Positions 25,156 to 32,780 of a stretch of DNA of 40,999 nt are shown here, in pieces (position 1 is the stretch's first letter; every line of letters starts with the position of its first letter). Origin of the DNA: UBA2144 sp043819035 (GTDB taxonomy: Bacteria > Patescibacteriota > Gracilibacteria > Peribacterales > Peribacteraceae). Below the pieces are notes generated by a model. It worked only from the letters and a program-made list of their open reading frames with translations. It was not told the DNA's origin and made no database searches. The stretch is from NCBI GenBank assembly GCA_043819035.1, contig JBDRFD010000005.1, positions 1-40,999 of the forward strand, read 5' to 3'. The translations under genes were made by a program, and so were the position numbers.

Positions 25156-25244
25156 GCTGGATGGTTGGATGGTTGGATGGCTGCTAAAGTGGCAACCAGC
25201 TTTGGGTTCGCTTGCGAACCATCCAACCATCCAGCTATCCAGCT
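25156..25244. repeat. hairpin repeat (GGTTGGATGG word), copy 2
   Basis: CTGGATGGTTGGATGG on the left and CCATCCAACCATCCAGC on the right. Inside are GCTG...CAGC and the stem-loop GGTTCGCTTGCGAACC. The core is shared with the copy at 5219-5305, and this one also abuts a start codon. Confidence 0.8.
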
Positions 25245-25916
25245 ATGCTCTCAATCGTTTCAACCCCCATCGGAAATTTAGGTGACATAACTAAGCGCGC
25301 CATAGAAACCCTCTCGAACGTTGATGCCATCATCTGCGAAGACACACGCGTGACTGGGAACCTATGCAAGCAATTGGAAATTCCTAAGAAAGAATTCATC
25401 TCTATGCACAGCTATACATCTGACCGGAAAATTGAAGAGGTTTTAAAACGCCTGAAGAAAGGAGAGGACATGGCCGTGGTCACCGACGCCGGAACTCCGG
25501 GAATATCGGATCCCGGATTCAAGCTAATAAGCCAAGCGCGACAACGGAAAATAGAAATTGAAGTAATTCCCGGCCCATCCGCCTTTCTAGCAGCACTTTC
25601 TGTGAGCGGACTTCCGGCGAATCAGTTCCTTTACCTGGGCTATCTCCCTCTAAAGAAAGGAAGGAAACGCCTCCTCGCATCTTTCGCCGACGAAAAGCAC
25701 ACCATCGTTTTCTACGAATCCGTCCACCGTATCGAGAAAGCACTCAACGAACTCGCGGAGGCCTTGGGCGATCAACCGGATCGTAAAGTGGTCATTGCGA
25801 GAGAGCTCACTAAGCTTCATGAAGAAGTAATCGAGACTACCGCAGCAGAACTTCTGACCGTTGCTCAGGAAATTATGAAAAAGGGAGAGTTTGTGGTGGT
25901 TGTGGGAGCTATTTGA
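25245..25916 (+). CDS. rsmI: 16S rRNA 2'-O-methyltransferase RsmI (C1402)
   Basis: RsmI methylates the ribose of C1402 in the 16S rRNA decoding centre using S-adenosylmethionine. The 223-aa sequence begins MLSIVSTPIGNLGDITKRAIETL and carries CEDTRVTGNL, VVTDAGTPGISDPG (the SAM-binding Gly-rich loop of the tetrapyrrole-methylase fold) and IEVIPGPSAFLAALSVSGLP, all family signatures. FYESVHRIEKAL and VIARELTKLHEE complete the match. The frame is open further up, but those residues come from the hairpin repeat, so the ATG at 25245 is chosen. It is divergent from gyrA. Confidence 0.95.
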   Translation: MLSIVSTPIGNLGDITKRAIETLSNVDAIICEDTRVTGNLCKQLEIPKKEFISMHSYTSDRKIEEVLKRLKKGEDMAVVTDAGTPGISDPGFKLISQARQRKIEIEVIPGPSAFLAALSVSGLPANQFLYLGYLPLKKGRKRLLASFADEKHTIVFYESVHRIEKALNELAEALGDQPDRKVVIARELTKLHEEVIETTAAELLTVAQEIMKKGEFVVVVGAI

Positions 25917-25921
25917 GACAC

Positions 25922-26073
25922 AGTCTGAACCGCAGATTACGCAGATAGCGCAGATTTCGCAGATGCTCGCTTAAAAACAACAGATTCATATGTAGAAATC
26001 TGCGCCTGCCGGCCATAGCTCATTGGCGACGGCTGGTAATCCTTTTAATCTGCGCCATCTGCGGTTCAGACAA
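25922..26073. repeat. MITE-like intergenic inverted repeat, copy 6
   Basis: AGTCTGAACCGCAGATTACG on the left, CATCTGCGGTTCAGACAA on the right; the internal word is CGCAGAT. The centre contains CTGCCGGCC. The gap between rsmI and the small membrane genes is otherwise empty. Confidence 0.75.
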
Positions 26074-26087
26074 GGGAGAACATATAA

Positions 26088-26120
26088 ACAAAGAAAGGGG
26101 CAGCGTTTATGGCGCTGCCC
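26088..26120 (-). terminator. intrinsic terminator of the 86-aa membrane gene
   Basis: On the minus strand GGGCAGCG (26120-26113) pairs with CGCTGCCC (26105-26098) around a 7-nt loop, followed by CTTTCTTTG. The stem is perfect. Confidence 0.75.
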
Positions 26121-26149
26121 GGGTCCGACTGCTGATGGGATCCTATAAT

Positions 26150-26410
26150 CTAACGCATCCAGTATCCTACAAGGATTCCATAGACTCCACATCCTACATA
26201 CAACATTACTTGCCATTTGTTGTAACTCCCTCCTGTGAACTTACAGAGCAGGAGACCAAAGAAGGCAATCAATGCAAGCAAGAGGATCATACAACCAACG
26301 AAACGCAAGGAAGCCTTTTCCAGGCCTTCCGTAGTCGTTTTCTTGGAGATCAGCCTAATGCCGATCACCACGTCCATCATTGCAATGATGGACGTAATAA
26401 AATTCATCAT
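26150..26410 (-). CDS. small membrane protein, unknown (86 aa)
   Basis: From the ATG at 26410 the product is MMNFITSIIAMMDVVIG... with three hydrophobic segments (about residues 2-18, 38-58 and 63-82), so it should span the inner membrane two or three times. A charged loop RLISKKTTTEGLEKAS lies between the first two. The start is fixed by AAAGGAG about 7 nt upstream, a real Shine-Dalgarno that most genes here lack. A promoter with TTGACA lies further up and a strong terminator follows. The family is not recognised. It probably belongs with the next small membrane gene, which has the same kind of signals. Confidence 0.65.
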   Translation of the reverse strand: MMNFITSIIAMMDVVIGIRLISKKTTTEGLEKASLRFVGCMILLLALIAFFGLLLCKFTGGSYNKWQVMLYVGCGVYGILVGYWMR

Positions 26411-26450
26411 CGCAGAGCTCCTTTTATTGTGAGAGAACAACGGTCGGCCT

Positions 26451-26481
26451 ATTACAATAAGCTTAATATTTTTGGTGTCAA
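26451..26481 (-). promoter_or_regulatory. promoter of the 86-aa membrane gene
   Basis: TTGACA (26481-26476), 19-nt spacer, TGTAAT (26456-26451). The spacer is 1-2 nt long for sigma-70, but both boxes are strong. Confidence 0.5.
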
Positions 26482-26494
26482 AACATTCTTACAT

Positions 26495-26527
26495 GCAAAA
26501 ACGGCGAGGAACCCGAGGGCCCCCGCC
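26495..26527 (-). terminator. intrinsic terminator of the 96-aa membrane gene
   Basis: On the minus strand GGCGGGG (26527-26521) pairs with CCTCGCC (26509-26503), one G-T pair, then GTTTTTGC. It separates the two small membrane genes into individual transcripts. Confidence 0.75.
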
Positions 26528-26542
26528 ATGCTTTGTCAGTCA

Positions 26543-26833
26543 TCACTCGCGACACATCCAGATTCGGATACGATAGTAGATTCGTTTGAACCAGTTTTCG
26601 ATCCGAACATAAATCATGTACGCAGAGTATCCAACGGGAAACAGGAAGATACTTCCCAGCCACATTCCCACAACCAGAAAGAAGTTGTGTGCCATCGAAA
26701 GCTCAATGCAATGAAACATTAAGCCAACGTTGGCAACAATGAACGCGGCAAGGAAAGAATCTTTGGTTGGATCTCTTCGAAACTCGAAGAGCGCCCAACC
26801 CGAAACTCCCGCCAGAGCAACAAGAACAATCAT
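26543..26833 (-). CDS. small membrane protein, unknown (96 aa)
   Basis: The protein has three hydrophobic segments: residues 1-16 (IVLVALAGVSGWALF), about 28-45 (AAFIVANVGLMFHCIEL) and about 48-74 (FFLVVGMWLGSIFLFPVGYSAYMIYV). It ends in a basic amphipathic stretch (IENWFKRIYYRIRIWMCRE) that should lie on the membrane surface. A Shine-Dalgarno GAGAGG sits 7-8 nt before the ATG. Its promoter TTGACA-17-TTAAAT is at 26912-26884, and a terminator directly follows. The family is not recognised. The expression signals differ from the leaderless style of its neighbours, so a foreign origin is possible. Confidence 0.68.
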   Translation of the reverse strand: MIVLVALAGVSGWALFEFRRDPTKDSFLAAFIVANVGLMFHCIELSMAHNFFLVVGMWLGSIFLFPVGYSAYMIYVRIENWFKRIYYRIRIWMCRE

Positions 26834-26883
26834 TGTTCTACCTCTCTTCCATGAAACGTTGTTGTGAAACGACCGACCGGGAT

Positions 26884-26912
26884 ATTTAACACTATTTGGG
26901 GTTATATGTCAA
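26884..26912 (-). promoter_or_regulatory. promoter of the 96-aa membrane gene
   Basis: TTGACA (26912-26907), 17-nt spacer, TTAAAT (26889-26884). A perfect -35 and ideal spacing. Confidence 0.68.
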
Positions 26913-26929
26913 GTTTCCTTTTCACTCCT

Positions 26930-27880
26930 CTACTTCCTCAGCGGCCCCATCTCCATAAGTCGCGACGGGACGATCTTCCACTTGGTAAGCGGCACATTTA
27001 TAAAGAGGACACCGAACACGATGAACACCATACTCAAGAGATGAAAAGAAGTGAGAGGCTCATGCAGGATCACACTGGCAGCAACCACCGCCAACACGCG
27101 TCCTGCGGCTTCGATAACCCCCGCATCAATCGCCTTGATGGTCTTGAGCGCGTTGAAGAAGAGGAAGTACGGAAGGATGAACGCGAAGATCGGCACAGAG
27201 AGCAGCAGCCAGATATTTTCCGGCGCCGAGAGGATCTGAAAGCCAGTCGGTTCAAAGAGGATCATCCAGAGCCCCACAATGATAATCGCGAGCAGTGTGC
27301 GGATCAGGACCACGGAATCGAGGTGGCGGTGCTTGATGTATTTTTTATGGACGATGGTCGTCATCGCGCCGAAGAACGTTGAACCCAGAATGAAAGGCAC
27401 ACCTTTGCTCATATGGAATGCTTGCATGTCCGGCCATAGAATCACCAGTACTCCACATACAATGAAGAATCCTCCAAAAAGCATCTGGCGCCTGAAGCGC
27501 TCTCCCAGAAGGAAAATTCCAAAGAACACCACAAAGAATGGCAGCATGCTCGAGAGAATGATCGACTCAGAGGCAGTGACATGCTGCAATCCCGTGAAGA
27601 AAAAGAGCGGCGCCAGCACACCTCCGGTGAGTGTGGTTATGAGCACACCGAAAAAGTCCCGCTTGCGCATCTGCCACCGCATGTGCCGGTCGAAATCGAT
27701 GTACTCATGGATGAGGAGCACAATCCCCACAATAATGAGCGTGACGAAGTAGAGGCTGGCCGGTGTCCATCCGCGCGCATAGAGAATTTTTGAGAAAATG
27801 GGATTCAAGTTCGCAAGAAGCACCGCGAGGAGCATTTGAGAAAGAGCGAGATGTCGTACGGATGGGGATGTGAAGATCAT
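26930..27880 (-). CDS. EamA/DMT-family transporter
   Basis: The 316-aa protein has ten hydrophobic segments in two repeats of five, the drug/metabolite transporter layout (two EamA domains, about residues 12-145 and 160-300). Recognisable pieces are LLANLNPIFSKILYARGWTP in TM1, LFFFTGLQHVTASESIILSSMLPFFVVFFGIFLLGE at the end of repeat one, and the matching AIDAGVIEAAGRVLAVVAASVILHEPLT in repeat two. Members export amino acids, nucleotides or drugs; substrate is unknown. It is a single gene. TACATT at 27891-27886 lies 5 nt before the ATG, so it is probably leaderless. Upstream sits a word-type inverted repeat. Confidence 0.9.
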   Translation of the reverse strand: MIFTSPSVRHLALSQMLLAVLLANLNPIFSKILYARGWTPASLYFVTLIIVGIVLLIHEYIDFDRHMRWQMRKRDFFGVLITTLTGGVLAPLFFFTGLQHVTASESIILSSMLPFFVVFFGIFLLGERFRRQMLFGGFFIVCGVLVILWPDMQAFHMSKGVPFILGSTFFGAMTTIVHKKYIKHRHLDSVVLIRTLLAIIIVGLWMILFEPTGFQILSAPENIWLLLSVPIFAFILPYFLFFNALKTIKAIDAGVIEAAGRVLAVVAASVILHEPLTSFHLLSMVFIVFGVLFINVPLTKWKIVPSRLMEMGPLRK

Positions 27881-27894
27881 TGTGGAATGTATGG

Positions 27895-27985
27895 TACATG
27901 GTTTAGGGGCTAGGGGTTAGGTATTAGGGCCTAGTACCACCAACTTACAATTCTATCTGCCCCCTAGTCCCTAGCCCCTTGCACT
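27895..27985. repeat. word-type inverted repeat (GGGGCTAGGGGTTAGG)
   Basis: Left arm GGTTTAGGGGCTAGGGGTTAG; right arm CCCCCTAGTCCCTAGCCCCTT. It fills the divergent gap between the EamA gene and the receiver-domain gene. Confidence 0.75.
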
Positions 27986-28016
27986 GCTATGCTAAACTTA
28001 ACATTCCCCTTAGCAC

Positions 28017-28400
28017 ATGAAGATTCTCCTTGCCGAAGACAATTCGATCCTCGCAAATTTATATAAAAGCATGCTAGAGAAAGCGGGGCATACGGTTTAT
28101 GTTGAGCCCGATGGAGAACAGGCGTTATACCGCATGCGACGGTGGAAGCCGGATCTGGTTTTACTCGATCTCAATATGCCCAAAAAAACCGGGTACGAAG
28201 TTCTCGCTGAGCGCAAAGGTGATTCGGATCTTAAAAAGATTCCTGTCATCGTTCTCACAGGACTCGATGAGAGTGAAACACGCAGAAAAGCAGAAGAGCT
28301 GGGAGCGGATGGGTACATCCACAAGGTCAAAGTTGAAATAGAACCACTGTTGAAAAAGATTGGTGAGTTGGTTCCCAAAAAAGAGAATTCTAAAGACTAA
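28017..28400 (+). CDS. stand-alone response regulator receiver (CheY-like)
   Basis: The 127-aa protein is one receiver domain. It has the acidic pair Glu7-Asp8, the phospho-acceptor Asp51 in LVLLDLNMP, the switch Thr81 in VIVLTGLDES, and Lys103 in GYIHKVK, so phosphorylation by a histidine kinase should work. There is no output domain, so it acts by protein contact, as CheY or Spo0F do. No histidine kinase is in the window. The Lys-rich tail (PKKENSKD) is short. The gene is divergent from the EamA transporter and convergent with the next unknown gene. Confidence 0.92.
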   Translation: MKILLAEDNSILANLYKSMLEKAGHTVYVEPDGEQALYRMRRWKPDLVLLDLNMPKKTGYEVLAERKGDSDLKKIPVIVLTGLDESETRRKAEELGADGYIHKVKVEIEPLLKKIGELVPKKENSKD

Positions 28401-28425
28401 GGCAGTACTACCACTGGACCAACAT

Positions 28426-28866
28426 TCACTCCTTCTTCCTCCAAAGGCATCGGACAAGCTTTTCGACAATACCCCCCTTACCTTTCTGCACAACTTCCTC
28501 TTCTTTATATTCTGGATTAGGAAGACTTTTACCAAATGCTTCTCCTTTGCGTACATACTCTGATATCACATGTGCAGATTTCTTGGAATAATTCACATCG
28601 AATTTTTCTTTAAAAACACTTACAAATATCCGAACAACTTCATCTACATTAACTTCACCGTTTTCTAAAAGCCTTCTCAAAAGCTCAATCTTGAATTGCG
28701 TATAAATCTGGTTATGATTATCAAAGTGTTCATATTCAAGCCTTCTCTCATACTCAACTAATTTCGCTTCTAATCTGGGACGAAGTCCTTTATCTGCATC
28801 ATCAGGAAGAATGATACGATAAGATTCGTCTTGCACCTCTCTGCCTTTAGATGAAAAACTAATCAT
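28426..28866 (-). CDS. unknown 146-aa charged protein
   Basis: No family is recognised. The sequence is rich in Lys, Glu and Arg and mostly helical after residue 25. The N-terminus (FSSKGREVQDESYRIILPDD) looks beta-like. There is no signal peptide or membrane segment. It lies 6 nt downstream of the M23 peptidase gene on the same strand, so the two are likely co-transcribed. This coupling suggests a cell-wall or envelope link, but nothing in the sequence confirms it. Confidence 0.65.
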   Translation of the reverse strand: MISFSSKGREVQDESYRIILPDDADKGLRPRLEAKLVEYERRLEYEHFDNHNQIYTQFKIELLRRLLENGEVNVDEVVRIFVSVFKEKFDVNYSKKSAHVISEYVRKGEAFGKSLPNPEYKEEEVVQKGKGGIVEKLVRCLWRKKE

Positions 28867-28872
28867 AAATAA

Positions 28873-30075
28873 CTATGGAAGAACATTACGCGGATCCACA
28901 TTCACCCCACCCTTAATAACTTCAAAATGCAGATGTGCTCCGGTTGTAGTCGGCCCCGCGCCACGCGTACCGGGCTGCCCCCCACTCGCGCCAATGATCT
29001 CGCCGGCCGACACATCCTGTCCCGCGTGAACTGCGATGTGTGTAAGGTGGCCGTAAAGTGTTGCGTATCCACCGCGATGTCCGATGAGTACATAGGAATA
29101 ACCATCCACTCCCCCGTTCTTTGTAAGGAAGACGACGCCGTCAGCTGCACTGACAATGGGACTGCCCTGTGCAATTACAATGTCCATGCCCCTGTGAGGA
29201 ATCCCAAAATACTTCTGATAGCTCGGCTGCATGAATGTTGCCGAAATTGGGCCATATGCGGGCCATGTGAACTTCGGTGTGAATGGGACGATACCCTGCG
29301 AATGCTCGCCAGGCTTAGGATCCATCAATCTCTTCTCAATCAACTTCCGTTCCGCTTTTGCTCGTAAACGTGCATCGATACGTGCTAACTCCGATTGCAT
29401 TCTGAGAACCTGCGTATGCACCTCTTCCATCACGCGCTTGATCTCATCGGTGCGCCCACCGCCTATCTCCCCGTACTGCTCAGCCCGGTTAATGGTGTAG
29501 GCAACCTGGTCGTATTCCTTTTGAAGCGATTGCTGACGTTGCTCGAGGGATGCGATGGTGTCGTCGCCCTCCCCCACTTCGGATAACAGAGACTTGAGGT
29601 GCGTGAGTTTTTCATTGAGCACACGTTCCTGAAGCTGCTTTCCGGAAAGAACACTGACAGAAGAAAGTAGAAATGACTTGAGGTTCGTTGATGCGGCACC
29701 GTGGAAAGGAGATCGGTCGTACAAAGAGAACAACTGGAAAGGTACTTTCTCCCATCCACCTTTGCGTTCACTATCGAGACCGAAACTTTCCTCGAGTTGA
29801 TCAGAGACACTTCGATAAGATGCGATCTGCATGTCAACGTCTTGTTTCAGTCGCGCAACTTCCTGTAGTCGCGCTCGCGCCTTCTCAGCTTCTTCTTCAT
29901 TAACTCCCTTAACATAACGCTGAACACGATACTGCCCGACTGCACGATCAATTGCCTGATCAAGCTTCTCAACTGCTTGGCTCCTCTCATCGGGATCTGT
30001 TAATGCAAACGTCATGAGCGGCACGAGCGCCACAAGGAGAACGGCAGTCACAATGAAACGTTGAATAGTGTGCAT
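28873..30075 (-). CDS. M23 family murein endopeptidase, EnvC-like
   Basis: The 400-aa protein has a signal peptide (FIVTAVLLVALVPLMTFA, residues 8-25), a long coiled coil (about 30-250) and a C-terminal LytM/peptidase M23 domain. Zinc and catalytic residues are present: HRGMD near 294 (His and Asp ligands), and HLHFE near 380. The full set suggests an active peptidoglycan endopeptidase rather than a degenerate activator such as EnvC, although the coiled coil resembles EnvC/NlpD-type division proteins. It would act outside the membrane in wall remodelling during division. TATAAT at 30089-30084 stands 8 nt before the ATG, so the mRNA is nearly leaderless. The unknown gene downstream follows after 6 nt. 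Confidence 0.93.
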   Translation of the reverse strand: MHTIQRFIVTAVLLVALVPLMTFALTDPDERSQAVEKLDQAIDRAVGQYRVQRYVKGVNEEEAEKARARLQEVARLKQDVDMQIASYRSVSDQLEESFGLDSERKGGWEKVPFQLFSLYDRSPFHGAASTNLKSFLLSSVSVLSGKQLQERVLNEKLTHLKSLLSEVGEGDDTIASLEQRQQSLQKEYDQVAYTINRAEQYGEIGGGRTDEIKRVMEEVHTQVLRMQSELARIDARLRAKAERKLIEKRLMDPKPGEHSQGIVPFTPKFTWPAYGPISATFMQPSYQKYFGIPHRGMDIVIAQGSPIVSAADGVVFLTKNGGVDGYSYVLIGHRGGYATLYGHLTHIAVHAGQDVSAGEIIGASGGQPGTRGAGPTTTGAHLHFEVIKGGVNVDPRNVLP

Positions 30076-30127
30076 TTCCCCCTATTATAGCGCAAAACAG
30101 TACCGTTTTCCATTTTAATCTTAAATT

Positions 30128-30305
30128 TTAAGGTTATAGGTTGTAGGTTAAATCCGCCTTCGTCCATTCCCCTCAAAAGGTCGAGGGACTACGGCGGACA
30201 AGTAGGTTTTGGGAACAGGTTCAAAGGGGACAGGTTCTTCTATGTACCACCTTCTAACCTTTAAACCTAAAACCCAAACCTAATCACCTAATCACCTATC
30301 ACCCT
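30128..30305. repeat. word-type inverted repeat with nested TTCGTCC/GGACTACGG hairpin
   Basis: AAGGTTATAGGTTGTAGGTT at 30130-30149 is answered by AACCTTTAAACCTAAAACCC and TAATCACCTAATCACC near 30256-30300. Nested inside is TCCGCC (30153-30158) with GGCGGA (30193-30198), carrying TTCGTCC and GGGACTACGG. A similar nested hairpin is at 33483-33513. Confidence 0.65.
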
Positions 30306-30355
30306 TTTAGGAGCTAGTACTCCCAATACAGCTCCGTCACTGCTACAATTGCTCC

Positions 30356-30940
30356 ATGATTTCCCTCCTCCGCGGCATCATCTCTAAAGGCGCATCGCAA
30401 GAACTCACAATAGACGTTCACGGAGTGGGCTACTTGGTCCATGTCCCTATCAATGTGTGGGACAATGTAAAGGAGGGCGAGAGGCAAGAGCTGTACATCA
30501 AAACCTTCGTCCGCGAAGATCGTTTCGACCTTTTTGGATTTCTGGATAAGATGAGTAAGCTTCTGTTCGAAGAAGCGATTGGTCTGCCCGGTATCGGACC
30601 GAAGACCGCTCTGGAAATCTGTTCGGTTCCCCGTCACCTGCTGCTTACTGCCATTGAACAACAAGACTCAAAGCTGCTTAGCTCTATTAAAGGAGTCGGG
30701 AAGAAAACAGCTGAGAAGCTCTTGGTGGACCTAAAGTCACTCACAGAAAAACACCCACAGATTTTCGCAAAAGAACGTACAGAAATGGCCGGAACCACTG
30801 CACACTTCGACCAGGACGCGATTGATGCGCTCAAGGCTCTCGGATACGACACGGCAACTGCACTTCATGCCCTCAAAAACACGCCAGAAGATGCAAAAAC
30901 TTCAGAAGAACGTGTTGCATCGGCCCTTCGTTCCCTATAA
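30356..30940 (+). CDS. ruvA: Holliday junction DNA helicase subunit RuvA
   Basis: RuvA binds four-way junctions and loads the RuvB motor. The 194-aa sequence begins MISLLRGIISKGASQELTID, then VHGVGYLVHVP in the OB-fold domain. Two helix-hairpin-helix motifs, GLPGIGPKTALEI (about 79-91) and IKGVGKKTAEKLLVDLK (about 112-128), grip the junction backbone. The C-terminal three-helix domain (FDQDAIDALKALGYDTATALHAL) binds RuvB. ruvB and ruvC are not adjacent. TACAAT at 30344-30349 ends 6 nt before the ATG, a leaderless arrangement. Confidence 0.96.
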   Translation: MISLLRGIISKGASQELTIDVHGVGYLVHVPINVWDNVKEGERQELYIKTFVREDRFDLFGFLDKMSKLLFEEAIGLPGIGPKTALEICSVPRHLLLTAIEQQDSKLLSSIKGVGKKTAEKLLVDLKSLTEKHPQIFAKERTEMAGTTAHFDQDAIDALKALGYDTATALHALKNTPEDAKTSEERVASALRSL

Positions 30941-30949
30941 TAGCCACCC

Positions 30950-31015
30950 TCGCCGGATTCCTGATTCCTAATTCCTGATTCCTGATTCCTGATTCCTAAT
31001 CCCGGATTCCGGATA
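30950..31015. repeat. word-type tandem repeat (GATTCCTGATTCCTAATTCC)
   Basis: The unit GATTCCTGATTCC/TAATTCC recurs six or so times; the end CCCGGATTCCGGAT is itself a short palindrome. It lies between ruvA and pgi. It resembles the GGATTCCGG words at 20270-20345, suggesting one family in two intergenic gaps. Confidence 0.65.
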
Positions 31016-31045
31016 TCGGCACCAAGGCTAAACTACCACACTTAT

Positions 31046-32332
31046 ATGCTCCAACTTGATATCACCGGCGCATTGGCCAAAACCATCACGCCGTCACTCG
31101 GGATTCCCGATCAGGAGCTCTCCGCACTGCGCACGACCATGAAACGAAACACGGAGGACTTCCTGCGTGAACGCGAAAAGGGTGAGCACCCGTGGTCCAT
31201 GGATCCGTACGACAAGCAGGCGATCACCGCTGTCAAAAACGCTGCGCAGTATGCACGGACAGAAAAAATCCGCCAGGTGGTGTGGATCGGTATCGGAGGA
31301 TCGGGGCTCGGGCCCAAAGTGATTCAGGAAGCATTCGAGAGTCCCGCAACCACTGAATTCATTCTCCTGGATTCGATCGACCCCGCGATGATCGAGATGA
31401 ATATGAAATTGATTGATTGGAAACGTGCACTGCTCGTGATTGCCAGTAAATCCGGAGGAACGCTGGAACCCATGAGCCTCTTCTTTTTCTGTTTCGAACA
31501 GTTGAAAAAAATAATGAAGGACCGCGCACCTCAACGCGTTATTGCGATCACAGATCCGCAAAAAGGAATACTCCATGATTTCGCGAAAGAACAGGGCATC
31601 CCGATGCTCTCCATTCCTCCGGGAGTCGGTGGACGCTACTCAATCTTCACTCCTGTCGGACTTTTGCCACTCGCGCTCCTTGGAGGAGACGTTGATTCCT
31701 TTGTGGAGGGTGCAAAGAAAATGGATACGGCTTGTCAGAACACTGTCCTCGACGAGAGTCCCGCCTCACTCCTCGCAAGCGTGCAGTTCCTTCTCGACAC
31801 CAAGCGTGGATACCCGATTCGCGTGATAATGCCCTACTCAAAACGGCTCGAATCGATTGCGCGCTGGAATCAGCAGTTGATTGCCGAGAGTCTTGGAAAA
31901 ACGGAGACACATAACCCCATCCCACTGGCTGCAATTGGGACTCAAGATCAGCATTCACTCCTCCAACAATGGCTCTCCGGTCCGCGCAAGTGCTGGCATA
32001 TCTTTATCAAAGAAGAGAGCACCGGATCCGTTGCAGTCCCCATGGAAGTAGAAGAATCCTTCTCCTACATTGCCGGTAAGAAGTTTGGCGAGCTCTTAGA
32101 CGCATGCCACCAGGGAACGAGCCAGGCACTCATGAGTGCAAAACGTCCGCACGTAACGATCTCGCTACCGAATTTTTCTGAGGAATCGCTCGGGCAACTC
32201 TTCTTCCTCTTCCTCACGGAAGTCATCTTGCTCGGGAAGCTATACCGCATTGATCCGTACGGGCAACCTGCAGTGGAGGTTGGGAAGAAGATTACGAAGA
32301 GTATCCTCTCTGATAATGAAACAGACGTTTAA
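31046..32332 (+). CDS. pgi: glucose-6-phosphate isomerase
   Basis: Pgi interconverts glucose-6-phosphate and fructose-6-phosphate. The 428-aa protein is of the shorter bacterial type (about 430-450 aa). Clear blocks are VWIGIGGSGLGPKVIQEAF (about 77-95), VIASKSGGTLEPMSLFF (about 131-147, sugar-phosphate binding), GVGGRYSIFTPVGLLPLALLG (about 193-213) and GTQDQHSLLQQWLSGP (about 293-308, with the base-supplying region). The C-terminal Lys (KKITKSIL) matches the conserved lysine of the family. TAAACT lies 11 nt before the ATG. Its neighbours ruvA and trxA are separated by word repeats, so it is probably its own transcript. Confidence 0.96.
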   Translation: MLQLDITGALAKTITPSLGIPDQELSALRTTMKRNTEDFLREREKGEHPWSMDPYDKQAITAVKNAAQYARTEKIRQVVWIGIGGSGLGPKVIQEAFESPATTEFILLDSIDPAMIEMNMKLIDWKRALLVIASKSGGTLEPMSLFFFCFEQLKKIMKDRAPQRVIAITDPQKGILHDFAKEQGIPMLSIPPGVGGRYSIFTPVGLLPLALLGGDVDSFVEGAKKMDTACQNTVLDESPASLLASVQFLLDTKRGYPIRVIMPYSKRLESIARWNQQLIAESLGKTETHNPIPLAAIGTQDQHSLLQQWLSGPRKCWHIFIKEESTGSVAVPMEVEESFSYIAGKKFGELLDACHQGTSQALMSAKRPHVTISLPNFSEESLGQLFFLFLTEVILLGKLYRIDPYGQPAVEVGKKITKSILSDNETDV

Positions 32333-32334
32333 TT

Positions 32335-32400
32335 GACAATGGACAATTGACAATGAATTTTGTGACATAATTCTCAATTATCAATTGTCAATTGTCAATT
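32335..32400. repeat. word-type inverted repeat (TTGACAATGGACAATT)
   Basis: TTGACAATGGACAATTGACAA on the left and CAATTATCAATTGTCAATTG on the right, with TTGTCAATT overlapping. It follows pgi directly. The same word class is near 37110-37132. Confidence 0.75.
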
Positions 32401-32457
32401 TCGCTGGCTCTACGAAAAGCAATTGCTATACTCAACTCGAATTTTCCCCTAATTTTT

Positions 32458-32775
32458 ATGGCTCAAGAAATCACAGATGCCGAATTCGAAGCAGAAGTGC
32501 TAAAAGCAGACACTCCTGTCCTTGTGGACTTCTGGGCTCCCTGGTGTGGGCCATGCAAATCTATGTCCCCCATTATGGATGAACTTTCCACCGAGTATGA
32601 AGGAAAGGTTAAAGTGGTGAAGGTGAATGTGGATGAAAATACCGAGACACCCGGGAAGTTCTCTGTGATGAGTATCCCCACCTTCATTATCTTCAAGGAT
32701 GGTGATGCGGTCTCGACGTTCGTTGGCGCGAAGTCTAAGGAGGATATGAAGAAGGAGCTGGATGCAGCTTTATAA
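32458..32775 (+). CDS. trxA: thioredoxin
   Basis: The 105-aa protein is a cytoplasmic dithiol reductant. It has the canonical active site WCGPC (Trp29-Cys33), DFWAPWCGPCK context, the cis-Pro74 in MSIPTF, and the usual length. The start is ATG 32458: an upstream frame from 32392 overlaps the intergenic repeat, and would add 22 residues unlike the family. It lies alone, with no thioredoxin reductase nearby. It could reduce the glutaredoxin-DsbD fusion at 38846-40099 or other membrane partners. Confidence 0.95.
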   Translation: MAQEITDAEFEAEVLKADTPVLVDFWAPWCGPCKSMSPIMDELSTEYEGKVKVVKVNVDENTETPGKFSVMSIPTFIIFKDGDAVSTFVGAKSKEDMKKELDAAL

Positions 32776-32780
32776 AGGAA

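Noticed and set aside
26135..26722. 195-codon plus-strand frame across the small membrane genes
   Set aside because: It runs through two terminators on the other strand and lacks start signals, while the minus-strand genes have promoter, Shine-Dalgarno and membrane pattern.
27279..27752. 157-codon plus-strand frame opposite the EamA gene
   Set aside because: Antisense to a well supported ten-segment transporter; composition is typical of a mirror frame.
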